Part shown: piece by piece, positions 19,068-31,364 of the stretch | Position numbering within the stretch: the first letter of the stretch is position 1 | Layout: each line of letters opens with the position of its first letter | Assembly (NCBI GenBank): GCA_027574665.1 | Contig: CM050650.1 | Location: 103,451,086 to 103,515,085 of the forward strand | DNA: 64,000 nucleotides | Reading direction: 5' to 3' | DNA from: Rhynochetos jubatus | Taxonomy: Eukaryota; Chordata; Aves; Eurypygiformes; Rhynochetidae | The notes under the pieces: model-generated | What the model was told of the DNA's origin: nothing | The model's database searches: none | The model's input: only the letters and a program-made list of their open reading frames with translations | Position numbers and translations under genes: made by a program

Positions 19068-22000
19068 CTAATTCAACACAAAAGACACATCTGCAGAGTG
19101 AGCACCGACAACTCAGCACTACTTCTACCTGCGCTCATTCAAAATTAATTATATATTTCCTCGCTTATGGCTAAGGAACACCTAGCACAGTGAACTACAT
19201 GAAACGGGTATTCACCCTGGTGGCACTGTTTTGGTGCTGTGCTCTGTAAGGCTTTGCACAAGCACTTCTGTTCTGCTGTGCAATCCCCGATTTCAAACCT
19301 AAGCAGATGCAATTACTCAGTTCAGTGGAAGCAGGGAGGAAGCTTGGTCTGGAAGAGCTGTTCTTAGAATGAGGAATCCACAGGATAGCCCCTTTTTATA
19401 TTATTATAAAACAGTCTCATTATGGTCCTTGATTTACAAAATAAAATAAAATCTCAAGTAGCCCGATAAACTTGCAAACGATAAAAAGAAATGCTGCAAT
19501 GAAATTTTATCGACAACTGCGTTGACAAATATAGAGCCATTTAAATGACGTGAGGGATACAGTGGAATGCCATATCTCACCTTTTTAAATAACATGGTCC
19601 TGAAAATGCTATATCAAGCAAGTAATTTAGGCACTTTTTATAGTATTCCCATCTGAAATACACTTACCGAAACATATTCACAGTAGAGTTTTCTTCATAA
19701 CTGAGACCGCATTGCTTTTGCAAGTTTCAGGGGGATTTTATATAACACTCCCCACCACCACACCGCCCCCAAGCCTTTGACACAGACATAATGAGTGCTG
19801 CAGTATGCAAATTACACTGAATCAAGGGAGAGTCAGGAAAAAAGGGAAGAGAGTAGCACCGACTTTTCCTTTTGAATGATATTTTCACTGTTAATTTGAA
19901 AAAATAACATCAGCAACCAGTTTTTCAATATGCACACTCCATGTGTGGATGCCAAGAGTGTATCCTATGACGATGACAAGATAACGATCCCTTGCAGCAA
20001 TCACAGGCAGCTCTGGAAGGACCCCAATGGCCTTTGCAGCTGCCTCTCAGCTGCACACTCCCAATCCCACCAGGTTTCTGGAAGGATGCTGAGAGAAGAG
20101 GGAAGGAGGGTGGGAAGTGAATGCACATGTGCACTATACTTCTTGAAGAAGCCAGTTGCTGGTGGCTTCTCTTTCCATCTTCAAGCCGTAGCTCCACGTA
20201 GATTTGCATGGAAGGCAATTTCAGCCAGTAGCCAGTACATGTTGACGTTCACCTGGGTGTGTGTCTTGGAGGTGTTAATGAAAACAGCTAGTGCAGGAAG
20301 CCTTTAGTAAATGTTAACGGCATGCTCGAACTGTACAGCGTAGTGTCAGGCACAAGATTTCCCAAAGCTCCAGATATCAGTTTGACAACTGTCAGGGAAA
20401 GACACATTAACCAGCAGTTCCATTTACTCTGCGTGATGTCTAGGGGAAAGCGTGCACTGCTGTCTGGTTCCACCTCGGCAGTTGGGTGGAAGCTGCCCAT
20501 ATTCACTTCTCATTGAGAGAACGAAGACAGGAGACTGGGTAAGTCTCCAGGACTTGGTGTTGTCACTAGAAAAGAAAGACCCCTCTTGACACTGGCAGTG
20601 AAAAAAAGCCTCAGCCACAGAGGTAGACAGCTTGGGGAAAAAAGCTCCCAACAACCAACCGAAAACCAGGAAAGCTGGTTTCCTAGTTAAGGTGGGTCTT
20701 GGCTGCAACATGGATGAAAAGTTTAAGCTGTACTTGGAGGGTCACCCTCTCCTGAAATGACTTTGCTATAAACAGAACAGCCATAAGGCCCAGTTTCTGA
20801 GCACAAGAGAGACCTGTCAGGAAAGACACTCCTATTTATACCACAGAAGGGTCCAAAAGAGTCTTGGATAATAAGTTCAAGACTAAGTGAGGGCCTAGGC
20901 ACTCACCCAGCCCATTCAGGCACGTGAGAAAAACTGCATATAAAACATCTTCATTAGGGACAGGTCAGCAGAAATTCAAGGATAAGATACTCATAGAGGC
21001 TGCTGTGGGGGGAGCAGAGAGGCAAGTTACAGCCTAGACTGAATTGATGAGAGCTCAGTCAAATATGCACAGACGTGAAGAGTGAAGTCAACTTATTCTC
21101 AAAGGGAGAGGAGATGGTAGGTGGTGCGTAAGAGCTGGTAATGCTTAGACTGTGGCTCTTGGGTGCACCTGTATGAATGTTAGAGGAAGATGATGTCCAA
21201 GGCGGGGAAACATTTTGTGGAGAAAGCCTTTTGATGTTGAAATCCATAACATCTGGAGTGGTCAGGAAGACTAAACTGCTGCTAAGAGCTATGGTATTGG
21301 GCTTCATCCCCAAAGCAACCAGAGTCAGTCTGAGCTAAAACACATAATTTAGGAACTTGCTGAGTTTAAACTACAATAAATAATGCCATCAAAGGGCATG
21401 CCTTCAACCAGGGATTCTGTCTCCTTCTGGAGATAAGACTGGAAGATCTTGTTAATGCTGGGGAGCCCGTGGCCTTCCAAGCCATATCTGATGCATCATG
21501 TAAGACCTGTGAAAAAGCCAGAGGAGTTATCTTGATCTCACACAGAGTCACTATAAAGCCCTTATTGGAGGAGAAGATTGGCAAAGGAGACTGCAATTTC
21601 TGTTTGGCAGTTTAGAAAGTGACACTGAAGAGATGCTTAAGACCACGATCACAAAACCAAGATTTCTTCCTATGTTCAGAAGATGCAGTGGTTACTAAAG
21701 TAGGTGACAATGCTGTAGGAAATCTGATCTCCTGAACATTTACAGTCTATTGTCTTGGTAGTGAACAGGCAGGAGGTAGGTAATTACCAGGGAATATCAG
21801 TGGATTTCATCACGGCCTTACAGACTTCATGGAGATAGACAGATATCTGGTGGTGATGATGCCAGGTTATGGGAACCTTCATTTCCATGCATACTCTAAG
21901 AAGATGCATGAAGGCCTGGCTGTGACAGAAGACGGATCTTCTGCAGATTATGTGTTTAAAGTGAACAAAGTGGAAGATAACTACACAAGCAGGCTCTAAT

Positions 22001-22213
22001 TTCACAGTGTCCCAGTGATAAGGGTAATAGCTCTCAGGGCAGTGACACAGGGAACAGGGTTTTCCTTTTATATCTGCTGCCTCAGAAGTTTGAAGCATAA
22101 TGGACAAAACTACCAACGTGGACATTATGGACAATAGGCAGTCAGAGTGATTTTGAGGCTGCATCTCTTTCCTGATAGAAGCAGGAGAAAATGTCAAAGT
22201 GCCATGTGTGATG
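19068..22213 (-). other. DLGAP2 intron (11.9 kb), distal part
   Basis: The first part is AT-rich. From about 20900 to 22200 the sequence is less AT-rich and repeat-like in wording, but I could not assign it to a family. The frames here carry no recognisable domain. Confidence 0.4.
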
Positions 22214-22333
22214 TAGTTGATACTCTAGAGGAAGGGATGCCATCTAGAGGGACTTTGACACTCCTGAGGGGTGGATCCATGCAAACTTCATAAAGTTCAA
22301 CAAGGCCAAGTGCAAGGCCCTCACATGGGTGGA
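22214..22333 (+). mobile_element. CR1 LINE, internal fragment (left part)
   Basis: CR1 ORF2-region wording is clear (gaagggatgccatctagagg, aagttcaacaaggccaagtg). The match breaks off at the start of an LTR fragment at 22334. With 22461-22786 it forms one interrupted CR1 in the same orientation. Confidence 0.85.
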
Positions 22334-22460
22334 TGCGTTGGTTTTCTGTGGTGGTGGGTTTTGGTAGCGGGGGAAGGGCCACAGGCATGGCTTGTGTGAA
22401 AAGTTTCAAGAGACGCTCACCTGGCTCCAAGTCAGGCCCACCTCTGACCATGGCCACGCC
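22334..22460 (+). mobile_element. LTR fragment, same family as 24581-25352
   Basis: It starts TGCGTTGG and matches the first 120 or so bases of the solo LTR at 24581 (gggttttggtagcggggga, gggccacaggcatggctt, ctccaagtcaggcccacctc). It is cut off at about 22460, where CR1 sequence resumes. It is a 5' end only, so most of the LTR was deleted after insertion. Confidence 0.8.
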
Positions 22461-22786
22461 TTACAGTACATAAAGGGGGCCTACAGGAAAGATGGTGAGG
22501 GAGACTTTATCATAGGGTATAGTGATAGGAGGAGGGGTAATGTATTTAAAGTGAAAGATGATAGATTTAGGTTAGATATTAGGAAGAAATTCTTCATGGA
22601 GAGGTTGGTGAGGCACTGGAACAGGTTGCCCAGGGAAGCTGTGGATGCCCCATCCCTGGAAGTGTTCAAAGCCAGGCTGGATGAGGTTTTGAGCAACCTG
22701 ACCTAGCAGAAGATCATGGCAAGGGGTATTGGAACTAGATGATCTTTAAGGACCCTTCCATCCCAAACCACGCTGTGATGATTCTT
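22461..22786 (+). mobile_element. CR1 LINE, 3' part
   Basis: It runs from the end of ORF2 through the 3' UTR. Recognisable words are agggggcctacaggaaagat, ggttagatattaggaagaaa and aactagatgatctttaagg, with a decayed octamer tail (gtgatgattctt). The plus-strand frame at about 22500-22706 reads the CR1 ORF2 C-terminus ([20 protein letters not shown]). Confidence 0.92.
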
Positions 22787-24580
22787 TTGGACTGGGTCCA
22801 AAGGAAAGGACCAACATTATTACTTCTGCTTGTGGGATTGTTGATCAAGTTCCCTAAAGTTGTCCGATGAACTACAGTTCCAGATCTCAGTGATGCAGGC
22901 ACAGGCTCCACAGCATTACGAGTCTGAAGTTTTGACAAGGGAAAAGAGGTTTGTGGGTGGCCAGGCTGAAGAAGCTGAGCAGATGGGAACACAGAATTCA
23001 TCAGTGCCTCCTTCCCACTCATATGGCTCAGCATGGAGGGACCACTGTGACTGTGTGCCAGACCAGAGCTGAGCCGAAGTTAGACAAAAGAAGCCAAGCT
23101 GACATTTCCCCATGTTTCAGTTTCTGCCTTCAGTTCCTCCTAAAGGACTGCACTTCCTTCATAGAGGGATAGCCTTAGGATGACCACTGCTACATCCTAT
23201 GCTCCTTGAGACCTACTGAAAGGGTCCTGGGAGATGAGATGGGGGCCAGATTGCTGGACATTGAAATAGGCTAAAGTAGGTCAACGGTATCATACTCAGA
23301 GGTCTAACATACAGCTAGCAACACTGTGGAGGTGAGCGATGGTCAATGGACAAAGAGACTTCTGCCTTCCACAAGGATGTCTCAGCAGCTCAGACACAGT
23401 GCTGTTGGAAACATGATGATCTAAAGATATAAACCAGGAGAGGTCCCTATGGAGAACATCAGTTTGGCCAACTGATGCTGTTGGAACCAAGCAAGCAGAC
23501 TGGCAACACACACTTGTCTTCTGTATTGCATATCAAAAGCATATCAGTTTTTGCCAACTACATTTTTTTTGTTTAATAACAGCTAGCATGTCTTCTTTTG
23601 AACTCTGCTTCTGATGTGTGAAGGCAGATTTCGTTTTTATATTTTGGATAGGCTGGTATCTTTTCATTGATGCAACACATCGAGAAAATCTTTTTCATCT
23701 ACCTTTTTTCAAGTGTTTTCTTATTGGTATTTCACCTAGAAGCATATCCTGAATACCTTGCCCAATATGTCCAATTGATGCCTATAATTTACAGGCATAA
23801 ATGAAGTAATCTGTTCTAAAATTTTATTTGACATAAAATTATCAGGAAAATGATGTCCCAGGTACCAAAATAAAAATGACATTAGTTACCCCTAAACATA
23901 AACTCTTGCCAAATTATCCTTCCCTCCAGCTTGCCAAGGCTGACATTGACTAAATGAACTGCTGATTGCCTTCATGTTTTAATACTTTTGTTTCCTCACT
24001 GTGCCTTGCAACAGCAGGAGAATGCCGATTTTCTTTTTTTTTTTTCTTTTTTCTGGTGTGTGCAATTTAGGATTGCAAATATTGTAACAACCGACAAAAA
24101 ATAGATCTGGAAAATGGAAGCCAACACAAGTAAAAGTGGGAAGTAAGAAAATTATTTGCACTCACAAAGAAAAAAAATTACCAAATAAATTGCATTTCTG
24201 AATGACAGATATTATAAGGACTCCTGCTAGAAGACAGCAGGAAACTCTTTAGATTTAATCAGATTGGCCAGGCTACATTCAAATGAGCAGAGGAGGAAAA
24301 GTAATATGTTTGGTTTGATTGTGTGGCTCCTGAAACTCAAATAAGTCAATAAATCTGTTGTTATTGTCCATGATTCATTAATGCTTTAATACTTGCATGG
24401 GTTCTAAAAGCCTTAATATTTGCAAATTGGCCCACAATCTCAGTAAAGCAAAATAATGTGACAAATTATATTTCTATCTGGTTATGAGAGAGTCTCACAC
24501 AGAAGAGGAAATTAAAAAAAAATAGCCTGACAGACCAAAAGCAGAAGAAAGAGGAGGAGTAGATCTAATATAGCAGGTTT
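22787..24580. other. DLGAP2 intron, no gene seen
   Basis: Intronic sequence. 22787-23500 has higher GC than the AT-rich stretch after it and may be further old repeat, family unknown. Confidence 0.4.
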
Positions 24581-25352
24581 TGTTGGGTTTGTGTGGTGGG
24601 GTTTTGGTAGCAGGGGAGGGGCCACAGGGATGGCTCCTGTGAGAAGCTGCTAGAAGCTAATGTGGCTCCAAGTTGGACCCACCTCTGGCCACAGCCAAGT
24701 CAATCAGCGCCTCTGTGATTAACATATTTAAGAAGGGAAAACACAGAGCAGGGGGAGGAGTGGGATGACAGAGAGACAACCAGGCAGACACCCAGGCCAG
24801 TGTGGAAAGGCGGGAAGGAGGTGGCCAGAGCAGAGGTTCCTCTGCAGCCCACGGTGACAGGGCAGGCTGTGCTCCTGCAGCCACGGAGGGTCACAGGGGA
24901 GCAGAGACCCCCCTGCAGCCCAGGGAGGGACCCCACACTGGAGCAGAGGCAGAGTGTGAGGAGTCCTCCCCCTGAGGAAGAAGGAGTGTCAGAGACAATG
25001 TGTGATGGACTGACCATAACCCTCATTCCCCATCCCCCTGTGCTGCTGGGGAGAGGAGGTAGGGAAATCAGGAGGGATGCTGAGCCTGGGGAAGAAGGGA
25101 TGGGTTGGGGGGAAGGTTTTGTTTTGTCTCTCATTGCCCTACTCTGATTTGATTTGTAGCTGATTAAATTGACTTTCCTTCTCCAAGTTCAGTCTGTTTT
25201 GCCCATAACCATAACTGGTGAGTGATCCCTCCTCACCCTTGTCTCAACCCATGAACCTCTCTTTGTATTTTCTCCTCCCCATCCCACTGGGGCAGGGAGC
25301 GAGCAAATGGCCATGTGGTGCTTTTGTTGCCAGCTGGGCCTAAACCATGACA
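24581..25352 (+). mobile_element. Solo LTR of an avian endogenous retrovirus, about 770 bp
   Basis: It starts TGTTGGG and ends CATGACA. The wording is familiar from avian ERV LTRs (ggggttttggtagcaggg at the start, caacccatgaacctctcttt near the end). A TATA-like region with atatttaagaaggg lies near 24725, and a GATTAAA poly(A)-type signal near 25162. CAGGT occurs on both sides (24574-24578 and 25353-25357), but with two extra bases on the left, so the target duplication is uncertain. Open frames inside it are chance. Confidence 0.75.
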
Positions 25353-26990
25353 CAGGTCATCTTCTTTCCTTGCAAACTAAAACCTCCTTAAAAATTTGGC
25401 ACTTTATGCCACGAAAAGTGTTTCATGGGCTTATAGTATGCCCATAAGGTTTATAATGTTAATAGTAAATGTAATGGAGCATCTTGAGATTATTTCCATT
25501 TTATTTGTCTTAGCTTTCACTCCATAACACTCCCCTCCACGGTTTTTGCTGCCAATACAAGGAGCAGACAGTACTATGAATCCTCTATGATCAGTCACTG
25601 CTGACCGATCCAGCTCAAAATTTGAAAACTAAATATCAGGTAGTGGCACTGACTCACTAATAAATGATCCACAAATAAATCTTACACAAAATTACGTGAA
25701 TAAATGCAAATCACTACTGCAAATAACTTGCTTGTTATAATCAATCCTGGTTTGCATATAAGCACTCATTCTAGAAAAGGATGTATGAACTGACTAAATT
25801 ATTCCTTCAAAGTATTTACTAAGCTTTTTTAGCTGATAATTTTAACTACTTAAAAGCAACCTTTTCTTTGGTGTTAAAATATTATTCTGCTCTTAAACAT
25901 GAGCACTACAACATAACACTGTAGTGTCCTAAAAATTCCAGTCTAAGTTTCTATACATACTGTCTCTAAGGGAAGCTTGAAGTTAATATATTCAGTGCAT
26001 AAGAAAACAGATTTTAACCTGGTGTCTTTCTCTTCTCTCTCATAAGCATCAGCAATAAGAGTCCTTCAGGCCACATTATCTCCCTCCATGCAACTTCACC
26101 GCCCTCAATGGGTTTACGCTGCTGTAACCGATTTGTTCTATAATTAGAATTTAATAAACAATCTCTCTGATGATGCACAGGAAGGGAAATAATTCACCTT
26201 TCCTCTCCTGCATAGGCTTCTCAGTGATAACAAGTAAAAAAGGGAAGAAAACACTACATTTGACACCAGATCAAGTACATGTAATTGTGAATGCAGATAA
26301 CCATTCCCAGGTACAGGAAGTTCTCATTTGTATGCAGTCACTTCAAAGTAGGAAAAGTACTTCAAAAAGAACTACAGTACTAACTGCTACTGCTTTCCTT
26401 AGATGATGGAATACTTCTATTGGCCAAAAAAGCATATACTCCTTCAAAATAATTTTTAGAAACTCACCGAAATAAGCCTACGCTTTCATGCTTGGGTGAT
26501 TTTTTGTGCCTCACCACAGGGTTCTGTTTTGCTACTCTACTACTTCCCAGCAGAACATCTGGACTGCTTATCCTACAACAGGTTGAAAACTTCTGCTGGT
26601 CTTTTAAGAAAGCACTTTTTGCATGCCAGATTTTAAAAATGGGATTCGTGTCAAGCTAATATGAGATAGTAACAACAAAATAATGCACACAGCTCATAAC
26701 ATTTTGGTGCATTTAATGCTAAGTGGCAAATTGTTCTGAACCCACAAATATTCTGCTAGGCAGCAATCTGAGTTTTCCACACTTGGAATGTTTCATTATG
26801 ATAGATGGCAGTGAAGAAAACAAGCAAGGGTAATTTGTGAAAGGAGTAAAAAATTATACGGCTTTAAAATAACCATAGCTTTATTTTAAGTACAATTCCG
26901 ACTGCTAAGCTTTTTGACAAGTGAGGAGGCCAAAATGCAACTACTGGCTGGGAACTCTGCTAGCCGGCTAGGCCTGTGAATTCTGACTCA
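25353..26990. other. DLGAP2 intron, no gene seen
   Basis: AT-rich intronic sequence without recognisable repeats or domains. Confidence 0.5.
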
Positions 26991-27022
26991 ATATACACAT
27001 ATATGTATATATACACATATAT
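26991..27022. repeat. Interrupted TA/CA microsatellite
   Basis: Alternating atatacacatatatgtata pattern directly abutting the CR1 fragment at 27023. Confidence 0.8.
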
Positions 27023-27075
27023 GCCCATGGCAGGGGGGTTGGAACTAGATGATCTTTAAGGTCCCTCCAACCTAG
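27023..27075 (+). mobile_element. CR1 LINE, very short 3' fragment
   Basis: gcccatggcaggggggttgg and aactagatgatctttaagg are standard CR1 3' UTR words. The octamer tail is missing and the 5' side is a microsatellite. Confidence 0.85.
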
Positions 27076-30000
27076 TCAACGCTAACTCTAAAGGCCAGGT
27101 TATAGGCTCTGCACCATGCAGGTGTTAACAAAACATTCACTGACTTCTGCACTCAGTGCGATTTGTGATTGTTGTGTGTACACTGAAGTAGTGTACTGAC
27201 AAGGACGGTATAACCCAAACAGTACAAAGAAAATGCAGAACCTCATCCAAGTAAGTGTGCCACGTGGGTGCAAAAGGCTTTGCCTTACAGGCAAGTTCCA
27301 GTTCGAGACTGCAGAATTTATTTGAACAAAGTTTTTGCCACACGATGTTAATAGTTTCATTAAATATATACATAAATCTTAGGCTGAAGATTCCCTTTTG
27401 ACGCAAAAAAATTAGACAGGTGAGTTATTGCACTAATTCTCATGAATACGGCTTTTGATTTGTAAGAATGATTTGTTTAATGAAGATTCTGGAGATTAAA
27501 AAAAAGCCTAGATATTTTGAAGCTTGATCTCCTGACGATAAATGAAGACGACAGAGTCCATTCTCTACGCTACAATTAGTGCTCGTCTCCAAAAATATCA
27601 TCATGAATCAGCCTCCACACTTACAACATTTGTTTCCATCTCGTCCACTTCCAGGGTTTCTGTTCATTTTGAGAAGCCTGGATGTCTTTTAAATAGAGAA
27701 GAAAAAAAGGACTGCATGTTTTGAAATACTTGAAATAAATAAAGAGTAATTTCTTGACATGTTTTCCCATATATTTTACAATCCAAATGTTTTTAATGTG
27801 AAACGGTTTATAACTAGAAAAGTTTTTGAGCATTAATCATTAGCATGTATAGAAGGGTGTGCAAAAGAGCGAGGAAAATCCCTGAAAACATTAGCAATAA
27901 CCCTGTTCCTGACTCAGTGATTATTTTACCCTAGACAATCTCTACCCCCCATTTTAATTCAAATACTTTGATTAGTTTTCTGCTGTCAGGATAGAAGACA
28001 TATATGAAGACTACAGCTATTAGTATTACTGAAATTTTATTTCTTGTTCTACATATATTTTCTTAAAAATGCTGACTAAATTTTTAATCCCCGAATCAGT
28101 AATTTGCAATTTTTTTGAATTTAGGAATAATTTTTTTTTTTTCCCCAGGGCCTGATGACACATCTGACAATATCCCTCTTGACTGAACTATGTCAGTGAA
28201 AAACAAAAACCCAACAGCTATTTTCTGGAAAAGCTTTGGTTCTGAAGTGTTCCATATCCCCATCTGGGATAGGGCTAACACGCCATGAGATGGCTTACCA
28301 CGCCTGTGCTCTTCTCTGTCCTTGCTGACAGGGTTCTACCGATCTTCATAGTAAATCCAGTGCTCTCCAAGAGCTTGGGCTCCTTGTGCATGTGAATCAT
28401 AATCCTACGGCACATGCCAAATATGCCAGGACTTCTATTCGTTACACGTACACTACACAAAACGTTTATACCAAAGACACGTGAGCCCTAGGCTGGATCC
28501 CTAGCAGTTCCACATGCAGACACATCGCTGGTCTGCCTTTATTTTTGAGCCCCTCTGCTCCTGTATGAAGCTCTGTTAGCAAGCATTCTCACAGCAATGT
28601 GTTAAAGGAATGAAACACTAAAAAAATGTACAAATTAACCATCTTGCTAGCAAATTAATTAATGCAAATAAATGCAAATTCAATGCATTACCCTGGCATG
28701 GCATGCTAATGAGAAAACAAGTCATTTAGTCAATCAAGGAAATATGCAAATAAAAACCATCCTTTTCTAAGGTGCTTTGATGCAGAAGCCTAAAAGAAAT
28801 TAAATACTTCAACTGTATTTTGGGGGCATCAATTACTATTTATGTAGTTTGCAGTAAGAATATTCTACCCGTATTTTTATTGCTTACCAACCTGGTAACA
28901 GAAATACAATAAAATGTATTTTCTGCTTAGTAATACTGCAGAAAGGTATTTTCCCACTAACGTGAAGTTTGAAAGTTACTGCAGAAAAAAACCCCCAAAC
29001 CCCCAGACAACTAAAAGGTGCACTCAGGATACTGTGTTGAGGTTAATTTTGCAGTTTCAGCCTTATCTAATGCCAAATGGTACAACCAAGCAGTTTGTAC
29101 TTCTCAAAAGATAACGAACAGCTCATCCTTCTAAGCCCTGCTGTTGCAAACAATATTTGCCTTTTCCAGTGTGTGCACCTGAGGACCAGTATTACGGGCC
29201 AAGCGTGGGATGAACAAGTTGCTACAGTAGATCCGCTGCCTCCATGGAAATCATTGCACAGATGTTTTTGTGGATTATAAGCACATATTATTAAACACAC
29301 CGCATGCCACAGAAGGGTCAGAGCCTAGTGAAAAGTACTGGTCATCACCTGCAGTAAAAACCAGGATCAAGTGATGTAATCAAAGTTTCAGAATTAATTG
29401 CTGAAATACCAGGACTGACTGAAGCAAGACACCAACAGTGTTAAATACCCTTGTGCACAGTTGCTGTAAAGAAGAGATAAGAACAACACTAGACACTATT
29501 CCTTTCTAAAGAGTAAGTTTCAGGTTAGGGGCTAAAAGGTACCAAAAATTATTTGCTGCTCTTTTGAGCGTTACACTGTTATCTGCTAAACCCTTTCTCT
29601 GAACAATTTTGGATACACTAATTACTTTGTAAAACATTTGAAAAGTAGCCATCTGAATATTTCACCATTGCTGTTAAATTGTGTTCTACTCTTCTGCATC
29701 TAAAGAAGCAGAAGCAAATACTTTTATGTGGAGGAATGGACAGGCAGTTTTGCTGGAGAAGCCTGTGCCTTCCTACTGGTCTAATACATTGTGGAACAGC
29801 AAAACTATATCACACAAAGATGTTAAAGAGTGAAGTTCAATCAGTAGCTGCGACACGCTTAACCCAAACACTTTTCTCTGATTGTATTTTTAAATAAATG
29901 GAAACAGAATTGCTACTTTTTAAAGAAAATAATATACTTCCTGGTAGATGGACAGTCACTCACTGGGCCGTGCTACAGGGACTATCGCCTTCTCAAGGTC

Positions 30001-31014
30001 TATGTTGTGTTCTCCACAATATCTGTAACTATGCCAAAACACATAGCATGTCCTCTATAGCTGTTCTGGCCAAAACAGAGATTTTTTAAGCACAGAAGGA
30101 AGTTCAGTAATGTAAAAGGAGATATTCACATACTTGGAATTAAATATTCAGCAGAACAGAAGCCTAAATTTTCCTCTACTCCTGTGTCTCAGAGGATTTT
30201 GCATTCTTTGCAAGTTCAACTTTCTGATTTTTTTCCTACTTGGTATTTCCTAGAGATTTATACAAATGACCATTGCTATTTATAGTGCTTTCCATTTCGT
30301 AGATGGAAGAGTGTTCGGAATTTTCATTGGGTATTGTCTTATTTCATTTGCCTGAACCAACACAACGTAAATGAGGTTTCCACAGCCTGAGAGACATTTT
30401 GTCAGGTACGATAAATATTCCATTTTGTGGTGGACAAATGGAGGAATGCTCAAAGACTGTATTTATTAACGTTAATTTCATTACTCGCCATCTATAATTA
30501 TGCTGTATCTACACCAGCACATTTCTTTCTCTTCCTTGGTATCCTCTCCCCAGCACGACTAAAAGTAAGAGCAGGGGGGCTCTTTTTGGGTCGAATAACT
30601 TGAAGATCCGGCAGCATTACACATTTTTCAAGGTCAAAAGAGGAAGATAATGGAAAAAACACAGTCAAGCATTTTAAAGCTGGCGTAATTCTATAAAAAG
30701 GACTGTGAATTCATAGAGGGAAGGAGATGAACATGCTGTTCACCTGTAGCTCTGCAGTATAATTTTCATATCAAGTGTTAATGACAGGTAACCTCCCTAG
30801 AGATTTATTCATTCATTTTCTTCCAGGTACAGCATATTAGGCGAAGACTTTTCTGCACAGCCACGTTGCCATGATGTGAATTACAATTAATGTTAAGCAG
30901 CCAGGGGTTGTTTGTTAGATTATTAGAGCCAGCGAAGCTGAATGACTCATTCCATGCTATTTACAGCAAGAAGGCAAGCAATTCATCACAGAACAGATGT
31001 TAATGATAGGCTAC
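27076..31014. other. DLGAP2 intron adjoining exon 31015-31364
   Basis: AT-rich. It contains the octamer cluster at 28662-28751 and, close to the exon, low-repeat sequence (30840-31014) that reads like conserved intron flank. No gene seen. Confidence 0.5.
28662..28751. promoter_or_regulatory. Cluster of POU octamers, candidate intronic enhancer
   Basis: ATGCAAAT occurs at 28662-28669, 28672-28679 and 28744-28751, with the variant ATGCTAAT at 28703-28710 and TTAATTAAT just upstream. Four octamer-type sites in 90 bp is far above chance. POU-family binding and enhancer activity are inferences from motif density. Confidence 0.4.
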
Positions 31015-31364
31015 CTGGATCCCTATAGAGGAACGTCGACTCTTAAGAAACTCCTCTGCTTTTGTCACTAAAATGGCCTTGTCACTGGTTCGTATCGAGG
31101 TGCTCTGGCTCTCGGACGCATGGCGCTGCGCAGCCGCAGTTTCCAAGGCGAGATTCATGGCCTTGTTACTGTCCAAACTGTCGGTGGAGTTGTACATCCC
31201 TCGCCCGTCCTGCGGCCACGGGGAAATCCTCTGAGTCCGGCTGTCGTGATATGCGTCCTGGGTGGATTCTGTGCTGCTCTGTGCCGTGACCGAGATCAGT
31301 GGCTTGGAAGTGGTACGAGGGGGTACCGGTGGCGGTGTTTTTTTGTAACTTGTATAAGTTACAG
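31015..31364 (-). CDS. DLGAP2: DLGAP2 exon (proline motif and conserved middle region)
   Basis: 350-bp exon. The acceptor (ctttccatag) is above 31364 and the GTAGCC donor below 31015. It uses one base from the previous exon and ends in phase 0. It encodes VTYTSYKKTPPPVPPRTTSK, with an SH3-type proline motif, then PLISVTAQSSTESTQDAY. Next come STDSLDSNKAMNLALETAAA and TSDKAILVTKAEEFLKSRRS, ending in SSIGIQ. The closing SSIGIQ becomes a GIQVE dynein-light-chain-type motif when joined to the exon at 18982-19067. Only the last third begins with an ATG, so its full length is seen from the splice sites, not from a start codon. Confidence 0.95.

Noticed and set aside
22392..22706. Plus-strand frame of 104 codons
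   Set aside because: It is a chimera of the LTR fragment and the CR1 ORF2 C-terminus, not a host gene.
24700..25147. Open frames of 115-144 codons in both strands
   Set aside because: They lie wholly in the solo LTR and are low-complexity, with no protein family match.
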